A stretch of 7,656 bases of DNA from Sulfolobaceae archaeon (GTDB lineage Archaea > Thermoproteota > Thermoprotei_A > Sulfolobales > Sulfolobaceae), in NCBI GenBank assembly GCA_028277025.1, contig JAPYVG010000075.1, forward strand, positions 1-7,656. The letters are read 5' to 3'. The notes beneath the pieces were generated by a model. The model did not search any database. It saw only the letters and a list, made by a program, of their open reading frames with translations, and was not told the origin of the DNA. The position numbers and the translations under genes are program-made. Below, piece by piece: positions 1 through 5,067 of the stretch. How positions within the stretch are numbered: position 1 is the first letter of the stretch; every line of letters begins with the position of its first letter.

Positions 1-55
1 GTCGGAAAAGATTTTCTCTCTAACAGCTGTTTAAGAGAGTGGATGAAAGACCGAC
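1..55. promoter_or_regulatory. Palindromic site 1 (AACAGCTGTT) inside a larger inverted repeat
   Basis: The 10-bp palindrome AACAGCTGTT lies at 22-31. It is flanked by the short arms TCTCT (15-19) and AGAGA (34-38), and further out by GTCGG (1-5) and CCGAC (51-55), so the whole stretch can form a broken cruciform. Read on the minus strand it is TAAACAGCTGTTAGAG, matching the orientation seen ahead of the minus-strand genes at 2135 and 3718. It may therefore be the operator of a gene just left of the window; it also lies directly downstream of the 59-592 gene. The first is preferred by analogy only. Confidence 0.65.
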
Positions 56-58
56 ACC

Positions 59-592
59 TTAAAACCGGACTCTACCGTGCAGGAAGAAACCCAGGCATGG
101 TGGATACGAGTATGTTTTCAGATAATTATCCCATGCCTTCTTTTCGTCTCCAGGGTTTTTCATCTCCTCCACCAGCTTCCTAACAACGTTTTTATTAAGA
201 GAATTCGGTATAACTATAGTCCTTTCCTTGTTACACATTATGTTGTCTCCCTCAATTTTCTCAATTTTGTCACAGAAAACGAACAGTATACTGTCACTCA
301 CGAAAGTCTTCACGTCCCTGGGACTGATCCTAAGTTCTATAGGGATAACTGTATCATTATCTTCGAGTACTCCACCGCAAAACACTACACATTTATCCTT
401 ATCTTCATCCTTGAAAAGGTGCAGTGAGACCAGTATACGTGGCTTTTGAGAGGAGGGAATATCTCCAAAGTATATTATGATCGGTCTTCCTTCTGTAGTC
501 TGTCTAAAGAAAGCTAAATGTAAGCCTAGATTATTTATTGCTACCATAAGTTCATCCGGATTTTCAATATCAGTGAAACTGAACTTCATCAT
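59..592 (-). CDS. Hypothetical protein, 177 aa
   Basis: I do not recognise this protein. It is a mixed alpha/beta soluble protein with no signal peptide or membrane segment. Acidic and hydrophobic segments alternate in the first 120 residues, and a lysine- and glutamate-rich helical stretch follows (about residues 125-160). Cysteines are scattered and form no CxxC metal site. The ATG at 592 is chosen because a TATA-like box (613-625, minus strand) centres about 26 bp upstream, making the mRNA essentially leaderless; a second ATG follows directly. No convincing Shine-Dalgarno sequence is present. An overlapping plus-strand frame (77-427) has poor protein character and is taken as a shadow. The gene is separated from the next minus-strand gene by about 550 bp of non-coding DNA with tandem 19-bp repeats, so it is probably transcribed on its own. 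Confidence 0.75.
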   Translation of the reverse strand: MMKFSFTDIENPDELMVAINNLGLHLAFFRQTTEGRPIIIYFGDIPSSQKPRILVSLHLFKDEDKDKCVVFCGGVLEDNDTVIPIELRISPRDVKTFVSDSILFVFCDKIEKIEGDNIMCNKERTIVIPNSLNKNVVRKLVEEMKNPGDEKKAWDNYLKTYSYPPCLGFFLHGRVRF

Positions 593-612
593 ATAATCTC
601 TTTATTTTGGTT

Positions 613-625
613 CTTTTTTAAAAAC
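613..625 (-). promoter_or_regulatory. TATA-like promoter of the 59-592 gene
   Basis: On the minus strand this reads GTTTTTAAAAAAG. Its centre is about 26 bp from the ATG at 592, which would make the transcript leaderless, a common arrangement for first genes in Sulfolobales. The 19-bp repeats at 671-758 lie upstream of it. Confidence 0.45.
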
Positions 626-670
626 ACAAACAGAAATATTGCAAGAAGAGTAATATTTTATTTATCTTGT

Positions 671-758
671 TTATACCACTAGTGATATTTTATACCACTA
701 GTGATATTTTAGTCAAGCAGATATATACTGAGACAGTTGTTATATCCATAGTGATATT
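671..758. repeat. Tandem 19-bp repeats (iteron-like) with a degenerate third copy
   Basis: TTATACCACTAGTGATATT occurs twice without a gap, at 671-689 and 690-708. A third copy at 740-758 (TTATATCCATAGTGATATT) differs at three positions. Each perfect unit is centred on the palindrome CACTAGTG, and the wider ATACCACTAGTGATAT is a 16-bp palindrome with one mismatched pair, as expected for a dimeric binding protein. The repeats lie 80-165 bp ahead of the 59-592 gene in an AT-rich region. They could be an upstream operator array or replication iterons; sequence alone does not decide. Confidence 0.8.
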
Positions 759-1002
759 TTTGTTACTCTTTTTTATTCTCTACCACCAGTAATAATAATA
801 TCTCCTGGTTGTAAAAGATTTCCAATAATAATATTTTACATGTTTTGTTTTGCTCAATGGCATGCTAAATTCCCAAATTATTGCGTTTAAATTAGCCAAA
901 CATATGGTTGAGGCAAATTTACAAGACGTAATAACTGGTTAAGGTAAATAGAACAGTTGTTAACGGTTGGGAACTAACATATTATACTAAATATAAATAA
1001 AC
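759..1002. other. AT-rich non-coding region with short inverted and direct repeats (possible origin)
   Basis: No open frame longer than about 12 codons was found here in the plus-strand frames read. The stretch contains an 11-bp direct repeat AATAATAATAT (791-801 and 824-834), an inverted repeat TGTAAAA/TTTTACA (810-816 and 834-840), ACCAG/CTGGT arms around 785-809, and a one-mismatch relative of the window's palindrome, AACAGTTGTT (952-961). With the adjacent 19-bp repeats, this is the most origin-like part of the window. No initiator gene is seen beside it, so an origin is only a possibility. Confidence 0.35.
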
Positions 1003-1107
1003 AAAAAAATATTTTTGATAGAGAGAAGCCAGGGCAGGAATTTGTGGCAAAGGTGCCGTGTACACACAGCCCTGTACACAGTCATAGTCCCGGCACAGTC
1101 ATCTCTA
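1003..1107 (-). terminator. GC-rich structured region ending in a T-run (3' end of the 1143-2135 transcript, or small RNA)
   Basis: Positions 1019-1107 are clearly richer in GC than the surroundings and can fold into a branched structure. Closing arms are TAGAGA (1019-1024) and TCTCTA (1102-1107). Inside lie GCCA/TGGC (1028-1031 with 1045-1048) and GTGCCG/CGGCAC (1053-1058 with 1091-1096), the latter enclosing TGTAC/GTACA (1059-1063 with 1074-1078). On the minus strand the fold is followed by TTTTTTTGTTTATT, nearly the same T-rich sequence that ends the RNA candidate at 5068-5155. It therefore looks like a terminator or stable 3' UTR of the gene at 1143-2135. On the plus strand the same DNA has a TATA-like box (987-1000) 26 bp before 1020, so an RNA in that direction is also possible. 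Short direct repeats (TGTACACA at 1059 and 1073; CACAGTCAT at 1077 and 1094) lie inside. Confidence 0.45.
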
Positions 1108-1142
1108 CACAGTAACCGGTATCATTAACATACGTTCGTGTG

Positions 1143-2135
1143 TCATGTCAAGCGTAGCTTGAAGCTGTACACACGAGCATGTTTAAACACTAAAGTCCTT
1201 AAGAGTGTAGACGTAAGCTTTTTGACATACCTTTGCCCATCAATCTCATATTTAACACTGAACTGACCATAACCTACAATATATTCCGATTTGTTCTGTT
1301 TAGACTCCTCGTTCTTTTTAGACTCCTTAGAACGACGTTTTGCCTTATATCCCTTGAACTTCGGTGGAGACTCGTAAAGCTCTTTCGCCTCAGCTATGCG
1401 GTTATCCTTTAACAAGAGTAGTATCACAGCTATTTTGATAACGTATATATTGTAGATTTTTGAGAATTTATCAAGTAGATTAAGGTAACCATACTTCAAC
1501 AGAAGATTGTATTTATACTCATCTACACGTTGTCTGCGTATTTCTACTTGAGCTTTATACTCTGCTTCCGATAAATGTAGTTTATAATTTAGAATATAAT
1601 GCAGATTCTTTATGGTATTAGATAGCTTTTGTTTTACAATCTCTTCATCTTCTTGTAAGAAATTAAGCAAAATTGATAGAGCGTAATCGAATTCAACATC
1701 ACAATACTTTACGGCAAAAGCACTAATGATATAAAACTTATCACGTATTTTGTTAGAAATTACTTTCTGTACTATTCTCGTGAAAAGACTTTTTTTCTTT
1801 GAGTTTGTGATTAATAGAGATAGTCTAAATGCGAAGGTATAGTAACTCTGTTTTCTCTCAAAAAGTTTTGCAGGAATTGTACCAAGTCCCCTATTAGGCA
1901 TGAGGGCGTAATGGGGACGATAATGAGAATAGAGTTTATCGGCTTTAGATTCTTTTTCTAGTCCTTCTGTGTTACTAATAAAAGTGTCATAATTGTAATC
2001 GATAACTTCTCCGGTTTCGGTACAGATGGTATAGATACCGTCTGTGATTATTTCTTTGCACTGGTTTAGAACGTCTGCTTGAGGAGTCTGGTTTAGAATT
2101 AGATTGATTTGGTTTGGAACGAGTGATTCTGTCAT
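1143..2135 (-). CDS. Divergent transcription factor B (TFIIB)-like protein, 330 aa
   Basis: The N-terminal part resembles archaeal TFB. Residues 26-50 contain C26, C38 and the run TETGEVID; as I recall, Sulfolobales TFB has a closely similar CSETGEV in its ribbon. Residues 81-86 (NRGLGT) match the conserved HDRGLST-type linker that follows the B-reader. Residues about 96-190 show five predicted helices in the length and order of one cyclin repeat. A second, poorer helical stretch (about 200-265) could be a decayed second repeat. It is followed by a lysine- and serine-rich linker and a beta-rich, basic C-terminus absent from normal TFB. The ribbon has only two cysteines, so zinc binding is doubtful. 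TFB recruits RNA polymerase to TATA/TBP; this copy could redirect or block host transcription. ATG 2135 is chosen over TTG 2153, which falls inside the palindromic operator. TATA, palindrome and start are well spaced. Family assignment rests on motif recall, not a search. Confidence 0.6.
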   Translation of the reverse strand: MTESLVPNQINLILNQTPQADVLNQCKEIITDGIYTICTETGEVIDYNYDTFISNTEGLEKESKADKLYSHYRPHYALMPNRGLGTIPAKLFERKQSYYTFAFRLSLLITNSKKKSLFTRIVQKVISNKIRDKFYIISAFAVKYCDVEFDYALSILLNFLQEDEEIVKQKLSNTIKNLHYILNYKLHLSEAEYKAQVEIRRQRVDEYKYNLLLKYGYLNLLDKFSKIYNIYVIKIAVILLLLKDNRIAEAKELYESPPKFKGYKAKRRSKESKKNEESKQNKSEYIVGYGQFSVKYEIDGQRYVKKLTSTLLRTLVFKHARVYSFKLRLT

Positions 2136-2144
2136 ACTGATTCT

Positions 2145-2180
2145 TATTCTCAAACAGCTGTTTAAAAATATTTTTGTTGC
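2145..2180 (-). promoter_or_regulatory. Promoter with palindromic operator (site 2) of the TFB-like gene
   Basis: The perfect palindrome AAACAGCTGTTT is at 2152-2163. On the minus strand it is preceded by the TATA-like AAAAATATTTTTAAA (centre about 2168), which places the transcription start near 2142, seven bases before the ATG. The palindrome thus fills the space between TATA box and start, where a bound repressor would block polymerase. The 30 bp at 2145-2174 match 3733-3762 at 29 positions, and a second shared block lies at 2203-2227. Confidence 0.65.
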
Positions 2181-2302
2181 GGATCGCGTGACATCTCGGC
2201 TGGCTTCCTCGTTGATGGAGAACTTGTGAGAATAGAAAATATAGACGAATAGCAGAAGAGAAAGAGAGAAGTATATACTGGAAATAAATTGAAAGAAGCG
2301 AG

Positions 2303-2323
2303 ATAAAAAATAAGGTTATTTTT
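2303..2323 (-). terminator. Hairpin and T-run terminator of the coiled-coil gene
   Basis: A perfect 8-bp inverted repeat, AAAAATAA (2306-2313) and TTATTTTT (2316-2323) separated by two bases, overlaps the stop codon of the 2316-2585 gene. On the minus strand it ends in T6 and then TATC. The same TTATTTTTTAT sequence follows the ribbon-helix-helix gene near 2803-2812. Confidence 0.5.
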
Positions 2324-2585
2324 CAGTACGTTCTACGTCTTTTAAAAGCTGTATTACTTTGTTTATATCTACATCCTGCTTTTCTTTGTTCATTTTCGAT
2401 GCTATCTTTATTGCTCTCAGTAATACGTCTCTCTGCCTCCTTAACTTTCTATTTTCGCGTTTCAATCTTTCATTCTCTTTCTGTAATTTCTCTACCTTTT
2501 GTTCTAATATAGTTATAGTATCGATGGCTTTAGTGTACTTGAGCTGTAATTCCTCGTTTTCCTTAATAATTTCATGTATTGTCAT
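2316..2585 (-). CDS. Small coiled-coil protein, 89 aa
   Basis: Residues about 5-63 form an almost continuous heptad pattern of Leu/Ile with Glu, Lys and Arg between, a strong parallel coiled coil. Within it residues 36-55 are very basic (KENERLKRENRKLRRQRD region), reminiscent of a basic region running into a zipper. A short second helix (about 72-89) is acidic. There is no membrane segment and no enzyme motif. A dimeric DNA- or protein-binding role is plausible but not shown. The ATG at 2585 has GGGGAATAAG directly upstream, and the stop codon of the 21-codon gene at 2587-2652 lies one base before it, so the two are very probably translated from one mRNA. A hairpin with a T-run at the stop codon closes the unit. 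Confidence 0.8.
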   Translation of the reverse strand: MTIHEIIKENEELQLKYTKAIDTITILEQKVEKLQKENERLKRENRKLRRQRDVLLRAIKIASKMNKEKQDVDINKVIQLLKDVERTEK

Positions 2586-2586
2586 C

Positions 2587-2652
2587 TTATTCCCCTTCCT
2601 TTATGAGATAAAATGTTATGGGTCTAAGAGTATGTCTAACTTTTACTTCCAT
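2587..2652 (-). CDS. Micro-gene, 21 aa, coupled to the coiled-coil gene
   Basis: This short frame runs from ATG 2652 to a TAA that ends one base before the ATG of the coiled-coil gene. Three things support it. A TATA-like box (2682-2691) sits 26 bp ahead of the predicted transcript start. The leader motif GGGGAAT sits just before its ATG and is shared with the next gene and the ribbon-helix-helix gene. The junction with the downstream gene is tight. The peptide begins MEVKVRHTLRPITFYL and ends in acidic residues; it is amphipathic and strand-like. It may be a real microprotein or a leader whose translation feeds the next gene. No family is recognised. Confidence 0.5.
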   Translation of the reverse strand: MEVKVRHTLRPITFYLIKEGE

Positions 2653-2681
2653 GATTCCCCAATCTTGGTACTGTTGATTTG

Positions 2682-2691
2682 ATATTTTAAG
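2682..2691 (-). promoter_or_regulatory. TATA box of the micro-gene/coiled-coil transcript
   Basis: The minus strand reads CTTAAAATAT, with its centre about 26 bp from a predicted start near 2660, leaving a leader of about 8-11 bases containing GGGG. The layout copies that of the ribbon-helix-helix gene (CTTAAATA, same distance to ATG). Confidence 0.55.
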
Positions 2692-2794
2692 CTTTCTGCA
2701 CAACAGGTTAGAGTAATACTCAGGCAAGAAAGGAGAAGAAGGAGCAAGTAGCCGAAGACGGATAGAAATGCATTAACGAAAATCGGAAATAGAA

Positions 2795-2812
2795 AAGATA
2801 AAATAAAAAATA
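2795..2812 (-). terminator. T-rich terminator after the ribbon-helix-helix gene
   Basis: On the minus strand, 18-35 bases after the stop codon, the sequence reads TTATTTTTTATTTTATC with no strong hairpin, typical of U-rich archaeal termination. A long pyrimidine-rich stretch (minus strand, 2725-2795) follows. Confidence 0.45.
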
Positions 2813-2829
2813 ACGTAGCTTTCTGGCGT

Positions 2830-3006
2830 TTATAACTTTATTTTCTCTACTTTGGCAACTGCATCAGTCTCTGTCTCTAATTGTTTTTTTACAAAATGTC
2901 TTATTGCTTCCCTGATTGCCTCAGAACGATATAAACGGTTCTGTATAGCATATCTGTCTAATAGTTCCAGTAAGTCTTCTTCTATCTTAAATGTTACAAC
3001 TCTCAT
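2830..3006 (-). CDS. Ribbon-helix-helix (CopG/MetJ-type) regulator, 58 aa
   Basis: The protein starts [20 protein letters not shown] and continues through [16 protein letters not shown]. This is the family pattern: one beta strand (residues 2-8) whose alternate residues enter the DNA major groove as a dimer, helix A (9-21), a turn with R27-S28-E29, and helix B (29-42). The hydrophilic tail (43-58) is short. Length fits the family. Such proteins are dimeric repressors common in Sulfolobales viruses and plasmids, often self-regulating. The ATG at 3006 has GGGGAATAAA just upstream and a TATA box at the right distance. The direct repeats TTAAGTATT over its promoter are candidate binding sites. 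The stop codon is at 2830-2832. It is also a candidate binder of the window's palindromes. Confidence 0.88.
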   Translation of the reverse strand: MRVVTFKIEEDLLELLDRYAIQNRLYRSEAIREAIRHFVKKQLETETDAVAKVEKIKL

Positions 3007-3019
3007 TTTATTCCCCAGT

Positions 3020-3049
3020 TTAAGTATTACCGGGTTAAGTATTTAAGCA
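3020..3049 (-). promoter_or_regulatory. Promoter and probable operator of the ribbon-helix-helix gene
   Basis: TTAAGTATT occurs twice (3020-3028 and 3035-3043), 15 bp start to start. The upstream copy overlaps the minus-strand TATA box (CTTAAATA), and the other lies between TATA box and start codon. Paired direct repeats over a promoter are the usual operator form for this regulator family, suggesting self-repression. Confidence 0.5.
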
Positions 3050-3113
3050 TTCTGGCTAACGAGTTAGGGCGAAACACAAGGCGAGACGGCGAGAAAGGGC
3101 AGAATTAATTGAG

Positions 3114-3127
3114 AAAACAGCTGTTTT
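3114..3127. promoter_or_regulatory. Palindromic site 3 (AAAACAGCTGTTTT)
   Basis: A perfect 14-bp palindrome just after the stop codon of the 3134-3718 gene and about 108 bp upstream of the ribbon-helix-helix start. It could be a distant operator of that gene or, as RNA, a short hairpin with a UUUU tail helping terminate the upstream gene. Confidence 0.6.
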
Positions 3128-3133
3128 ATTGGG

Positions 3134-3718
3134 TTAAGAAGACAAAAAGTCCTGCTCTAGCATGTCTAATTTATTCTTCACAGTATTAATAACATATCGT
3201 ACCTGGTTTTCCAACGATTCTATAGTATCATTGACTACGTTATCATCTGCTTTAAGTGGCTTTTTGTTAATTGTTACATTTTTCCCTTCAATTTGAATAA
3301 TGTATTCGTTTGACTTTATCTTTGATTGCAGGACTAGGTTTATTACGTCAGATAAAATATGTCTTGAATATTTATATATACCAGTAAAAATTTCGAAAAC
3401 CTCTTCGGATTTACCGTTACTTTTTGTCTTGTAAATAGTTAGTGAATTTATAGGAGCATAGTGTTGTGAAAAATTAGAGTTATCGGTATTTCTGTTAACC
3501 AATGTAAAGTCTCCCAACTCGTCGTCTTCTATTGTTACCTTATAACCCTTTTTGTTTATAGTGAATGTGACATTTCCACCAAAGTAATCTAAATTAAAGA
3601 AAAGTATCTCTCCTGGAAGCGTGTTATAACGGATATTAGATGCATACACATCTTTTTTTAACATATATTCGTTTTGTGCCAGTTCTTGTTCCTTCTTTTC
3701 GTCCCATTCCTGAGCCAT
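3134..3718 (-). CDS. Hypothetical protein, 194 aa
   Basis: I do not recognise it. The N-terminus (residues 1-22) is charged and helical. Residues 37-155 are rich in alternating hydrophobic residues typical of beta strands (EILFFNLDYF, NVTFTINKKGYKVTIE, EYIIQIEGKNVTI). The C-terminus (about 158-192) is a predicted coiled-coil helix. There is no signal peptide, membrane helix or cysteine. It could be a structural or DNA-associated protein, but nothing shows this. ATG 3718 is preceded by GAGGGA (3721-3726), a good Shine-Dalgarno match, and by a palindrome-containing promoter almost identical to that of the TFB-like gene, so the two are probably regulated together. Confidence 0.8.
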   Translation of the reverse strand: MAQEWDEKKEQELAQNEYMLKKDVYASNIRYNTLPGEILFFNLDYFGGNVTFTINKKGYKVTIEDDELGDFTLVNRNTDNSNFSQHYAPINSLTIYKTKSNGKSEEVFEIFTGIYKYSRHILSDVINLVLQSKIKSNEYIIQIEGKNVTINKKPLKADDNVVNDTIESLENQVRYVINTVKNKLDMLEQDFLSS

Positions 3719-3732
3719 TGTCCCTCATTTTA

Positions 3733-3763
3733 TATTCTCAAACAGCTGTTTAGAAATATTTTG
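3733..3763 (-). promoter_or_regulatory. Promoter with palindromic operator (site 4) of the 194-aa gene
   Basis: AAACAGCTGTTT lies at 3740-3751, between a TATA-like AAAATATTTCTAAA on the minus strand (centre about 3756) and a predicted start near 3730. The 3733-3762 segment equals 2145-2174 except for one base. A second block (3782-3807) matches 2203-2227 with few differences, so about 75 bp of promoter appear duplicated. Confidence 0.65.
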
Positions 3764-3803
3764 TAATGGCGGAGCAGTCCAGCTTCCTCATTGATTGAAG
3801 AAC

Positions 3804-3926
3804 ATGTCTCTGGACTCTATTAGAAGCATAAGGAGTCAAGGGATCCAGAGTATCAAGACAGTAAGGAAGATGGGGGGAAACAAAGGAAAGAATGGAGCGA
3901 ATAATATAAAAAGAAGAAATGTATAA
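3804..3926 (+). CDS. Possible small basic protein, 40 aa (doubtful)
   Basis: An open frame from ATG 3804 to TAA 3924-3926 encodes a strongly basic, glycine- and asparagine-rich peptide (MSLDSIRSIRSQGIQSIKTV at its start, lysine- and arginine-rich afterwards). It lies in the divergent region between the 194-aa and 228-aa genes and ends 25 bases before the start of the latter. Only a weak GAAG precedes the ATG, and no clear TATA box is seen. The DNA here is purine-rich on the plus strand, which by itself produces Lys/Arg/Gly codons, so it may be chance. Confidence 0.25.
   Translation: MSLDSIRSIRSQGIQSIKTVRKMGGNKGKNGANNIKRRNV
3900..3911 (+). promoter_or_regulatory. TATA box and G-rich leader of the 228-aa gene
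   Basis: AATAATATAAAA centres near 3906, predicting a start near 3932 at the edge of the run GGGGGAGGGGGAG (3931-3943). The start falls after ATG 3919 but before ATG 3952, which therefore is the better start, with the G-rich run as the ribosome-binding region. Confidence 0.5.
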
Positions 3927-3951
3927 TTTAGGGGGAGGGGGAGAAAAGAAT

Positions 3952-4638
3952 ATGCGACGTTCAATTAATGTATCTTCCTCCGAGGTTAATAAATTTTTCG
4001 CTCAAAAAATTTATGATGTAAGGGGAGAGATTATACGAACTTTTGGAATTTTGAGGAAAAAGTTACTAGGGGTAAAAGACGTTATCGACCTTATAAATAT
4101 GCCGGCGTGGGCAAAATCACGTCTAAGAGTCGAGAACGGTACTATCGATGTAGTAGAAGATGGATACGGGAATAGAATACTCACAATTAAACTAGAGGAT
4201 CCAGCGACCGACGATTGGACTAAGAAGCAGAGGAAAACTGCTTTCGTTATCTATTTCTCGTTCCAAACTTCTAAACCAGTCGTACCGTCTCAGTTACCGT
4301 GGAAGCTCAACCAGATCTATAAAATAGTAAATAAACTGCGAGCCAAAGGGTACCATGTTTTCCCTGGTATTGTGGCTTTTTCATTTACTCCGGGGTCTAA
4401 AGAAATGCTAAAAAAACATAAAGTAGAAGCATTTACGACGCTGGATTCTATAAGGGAATGGATGTATAACAAGATAATTTTCAGGTTACAAAAATTAGTT
4501 GAAATAACAAAATTCACATTCAAGTTTGACAAGATATTCTCGTTCTTGAAGGGGATCATTGAAGGGTTAGGCTTCGATGTCCCACAGCAGATTTTAGAAG
4601 CTTGGGCATGGAAGCCGAAGTATCCCGAACGAAGCTAG
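3952..4638 (+). CDS. Hypothetical protein, 228 aa
   Basis: Not recognised with confidence. The N-terminal third is helical and basic. Residues about 60-110 contain strands (GTIDVVEDGYGNRILTIKLE, then AFVIYFSF), followed by a long helix (KLNQIYKIVNKLRAKG) and a strand (VFPGIVAFSF). Next comes KHKVEAFTTLDSIREW, and the C-terminus is helical with aromatic residues. This strand-helix-strand order recalls the core of PD-(D/E)XK nucleases (IDVV, then strand, then a late 'gilva' strand), but the expected E-x-K is not present (TIK instead), so an active nuclease is unlikely on this evidence. The in-frame ATG at 3919 would add 11 residues translated from the G-rich leader; 3952 is preferred because of TATA placement. 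It is the first gene of the rightward block, and a T6 run 32 bases after the stop probably ends its transcript. Confidence 0.78.
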   Translation: MRRSINVSSSEVNKFFAQKIYDVRGEIIRTFGILRKKLLGVKDVIDLINMPAWAKSRLRVENGTIDVVEDGYGNRILTIKLEDPATDDWTKKQRKTAFVIYFSFQTSKPVVPSQLPWKLNQIYKIVNKLRAKGYHVFPGIVAFSFTPGSKEMLKKHKVEAFTTLDSIREWMYNKIIFRLQKLVEITKFTFKFDKIFSFLKGIIEGLGFDVPQQILEAWAWKPKYPERS

Positions 4639-4665
4639 GCATAAGACCAAACTCCTAACTCTATC

Positions 4666-4678
4666 AACCTTTTTTCTC
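4666..4678 (+). terminator. T-run terminator after the 228-aa gene
   Basis: CCTTTTTTCTC lies about 32 bases after the stop codon (T6 at 4670-4675). No strong hairpin precedes it, which fits archaeal U-rich termination. Confidence 0.4.
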
Positions 4679-5030
4679 ACTTTAGTAATAAAAATTCAAA
4701 GAGCGTTAATCTCTACATTTAATTTCGAAAACTTTCTTCTATGTTATCAAAAATTCTTTACAATTTCTCCTCATAAAGCTGGAAGTTATTACAAAATTAA
4801 TATCTAGACTAACACTATTTTCATTTAATTTCTTTCTATTGATGGAAACTCTGAGAAGACATGAACAGAAATAAATTACAATTATCAAGGTGATGAACAG
4901 ATATTTTTACTAAAACGACGTGCTTTATGAAGAGAAATTTTTAGTGTAAAGGCAGAAATTAACGACGTGAACAGAAATATGGGAACTGTTGCACGTATGT
5001 AGTATACTGTAAAGTATCTATATCTAAAAA
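4679..5030. repeat. Non-coding AT-rich region with dispersed short repeats
   Basis: I found no open frame longer than about 12 codons here. Short motifs recur: TGAACAGAAATA (4862, 4968) with a variant TGAACAGATAT (4894); ACGACGT at 4915, 4962 and 5063; TGATGAAC at 4891 and 5048; CATTTAATTTC near 4713 and 4821; and the inverted pair ATACT/AGTAT (5004-5017). The spacing is irregular. They may be binding sites or decayed repeats; no function can be assigned. Confidence 0.45.
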
Positions 5031-5046
5031 CTAAATATAATATAAT
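5031..5046 (+). promoter_or_regulatory. TATA box of the RNA candidate
   Basis: CTAAATATAATATAAT, centred near 5040, predicts a transcript start near 5067-5070, right at the edge of the GC-rich fold at 5073-5149. Confidence 0.5.
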
Positions 5047-5067
5047 GTGATGAACTACTAGGACGAC

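Noticed and set aside
77..449. Two overlapping plus-strand open frames (77-427 and 228-449)
   Set aside because: They lie opposite the 59-592 gene, have hydrophobic, serine-rich low-complexity translations and lack promoter and ribosome-site signals.
671..758. CRISPR array from the 19-bp repeats
   Set aside because: The repeats abut without spacers, are too short, and only two are perfect.
2136..2153. TTG start at 2153 for the TFB-like gene
   Set aside because: It would lie inside the palindromic operator and upstream of the predicted transcript start; ATG 2135 fits better.
2359..2682. Plus-strand frame rich in Phe, Ser and Cys
   Set aside because: It is the antisense of the Lys/Glu/Leu-rich coiled-coil gene, which produces exactly this composition.
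2852..3046. Plus-strand frame of 64 codons
   Set aside because: It is opposite the ribbon-helix-helix gene, whose protein motif is unmistakable.
3919..3951. ATG 3919 as start of the 228-aa gene
   Set aside because: It lies about 13 bp from the TATA box, before the predicted transcript start, and would translate the G-rich leader as LGGGGE.
4317..4559. Minus-strand frame of 80 codons
   Set aside because: It lies wholly inside the 3952-4638 gene and has no start signals.
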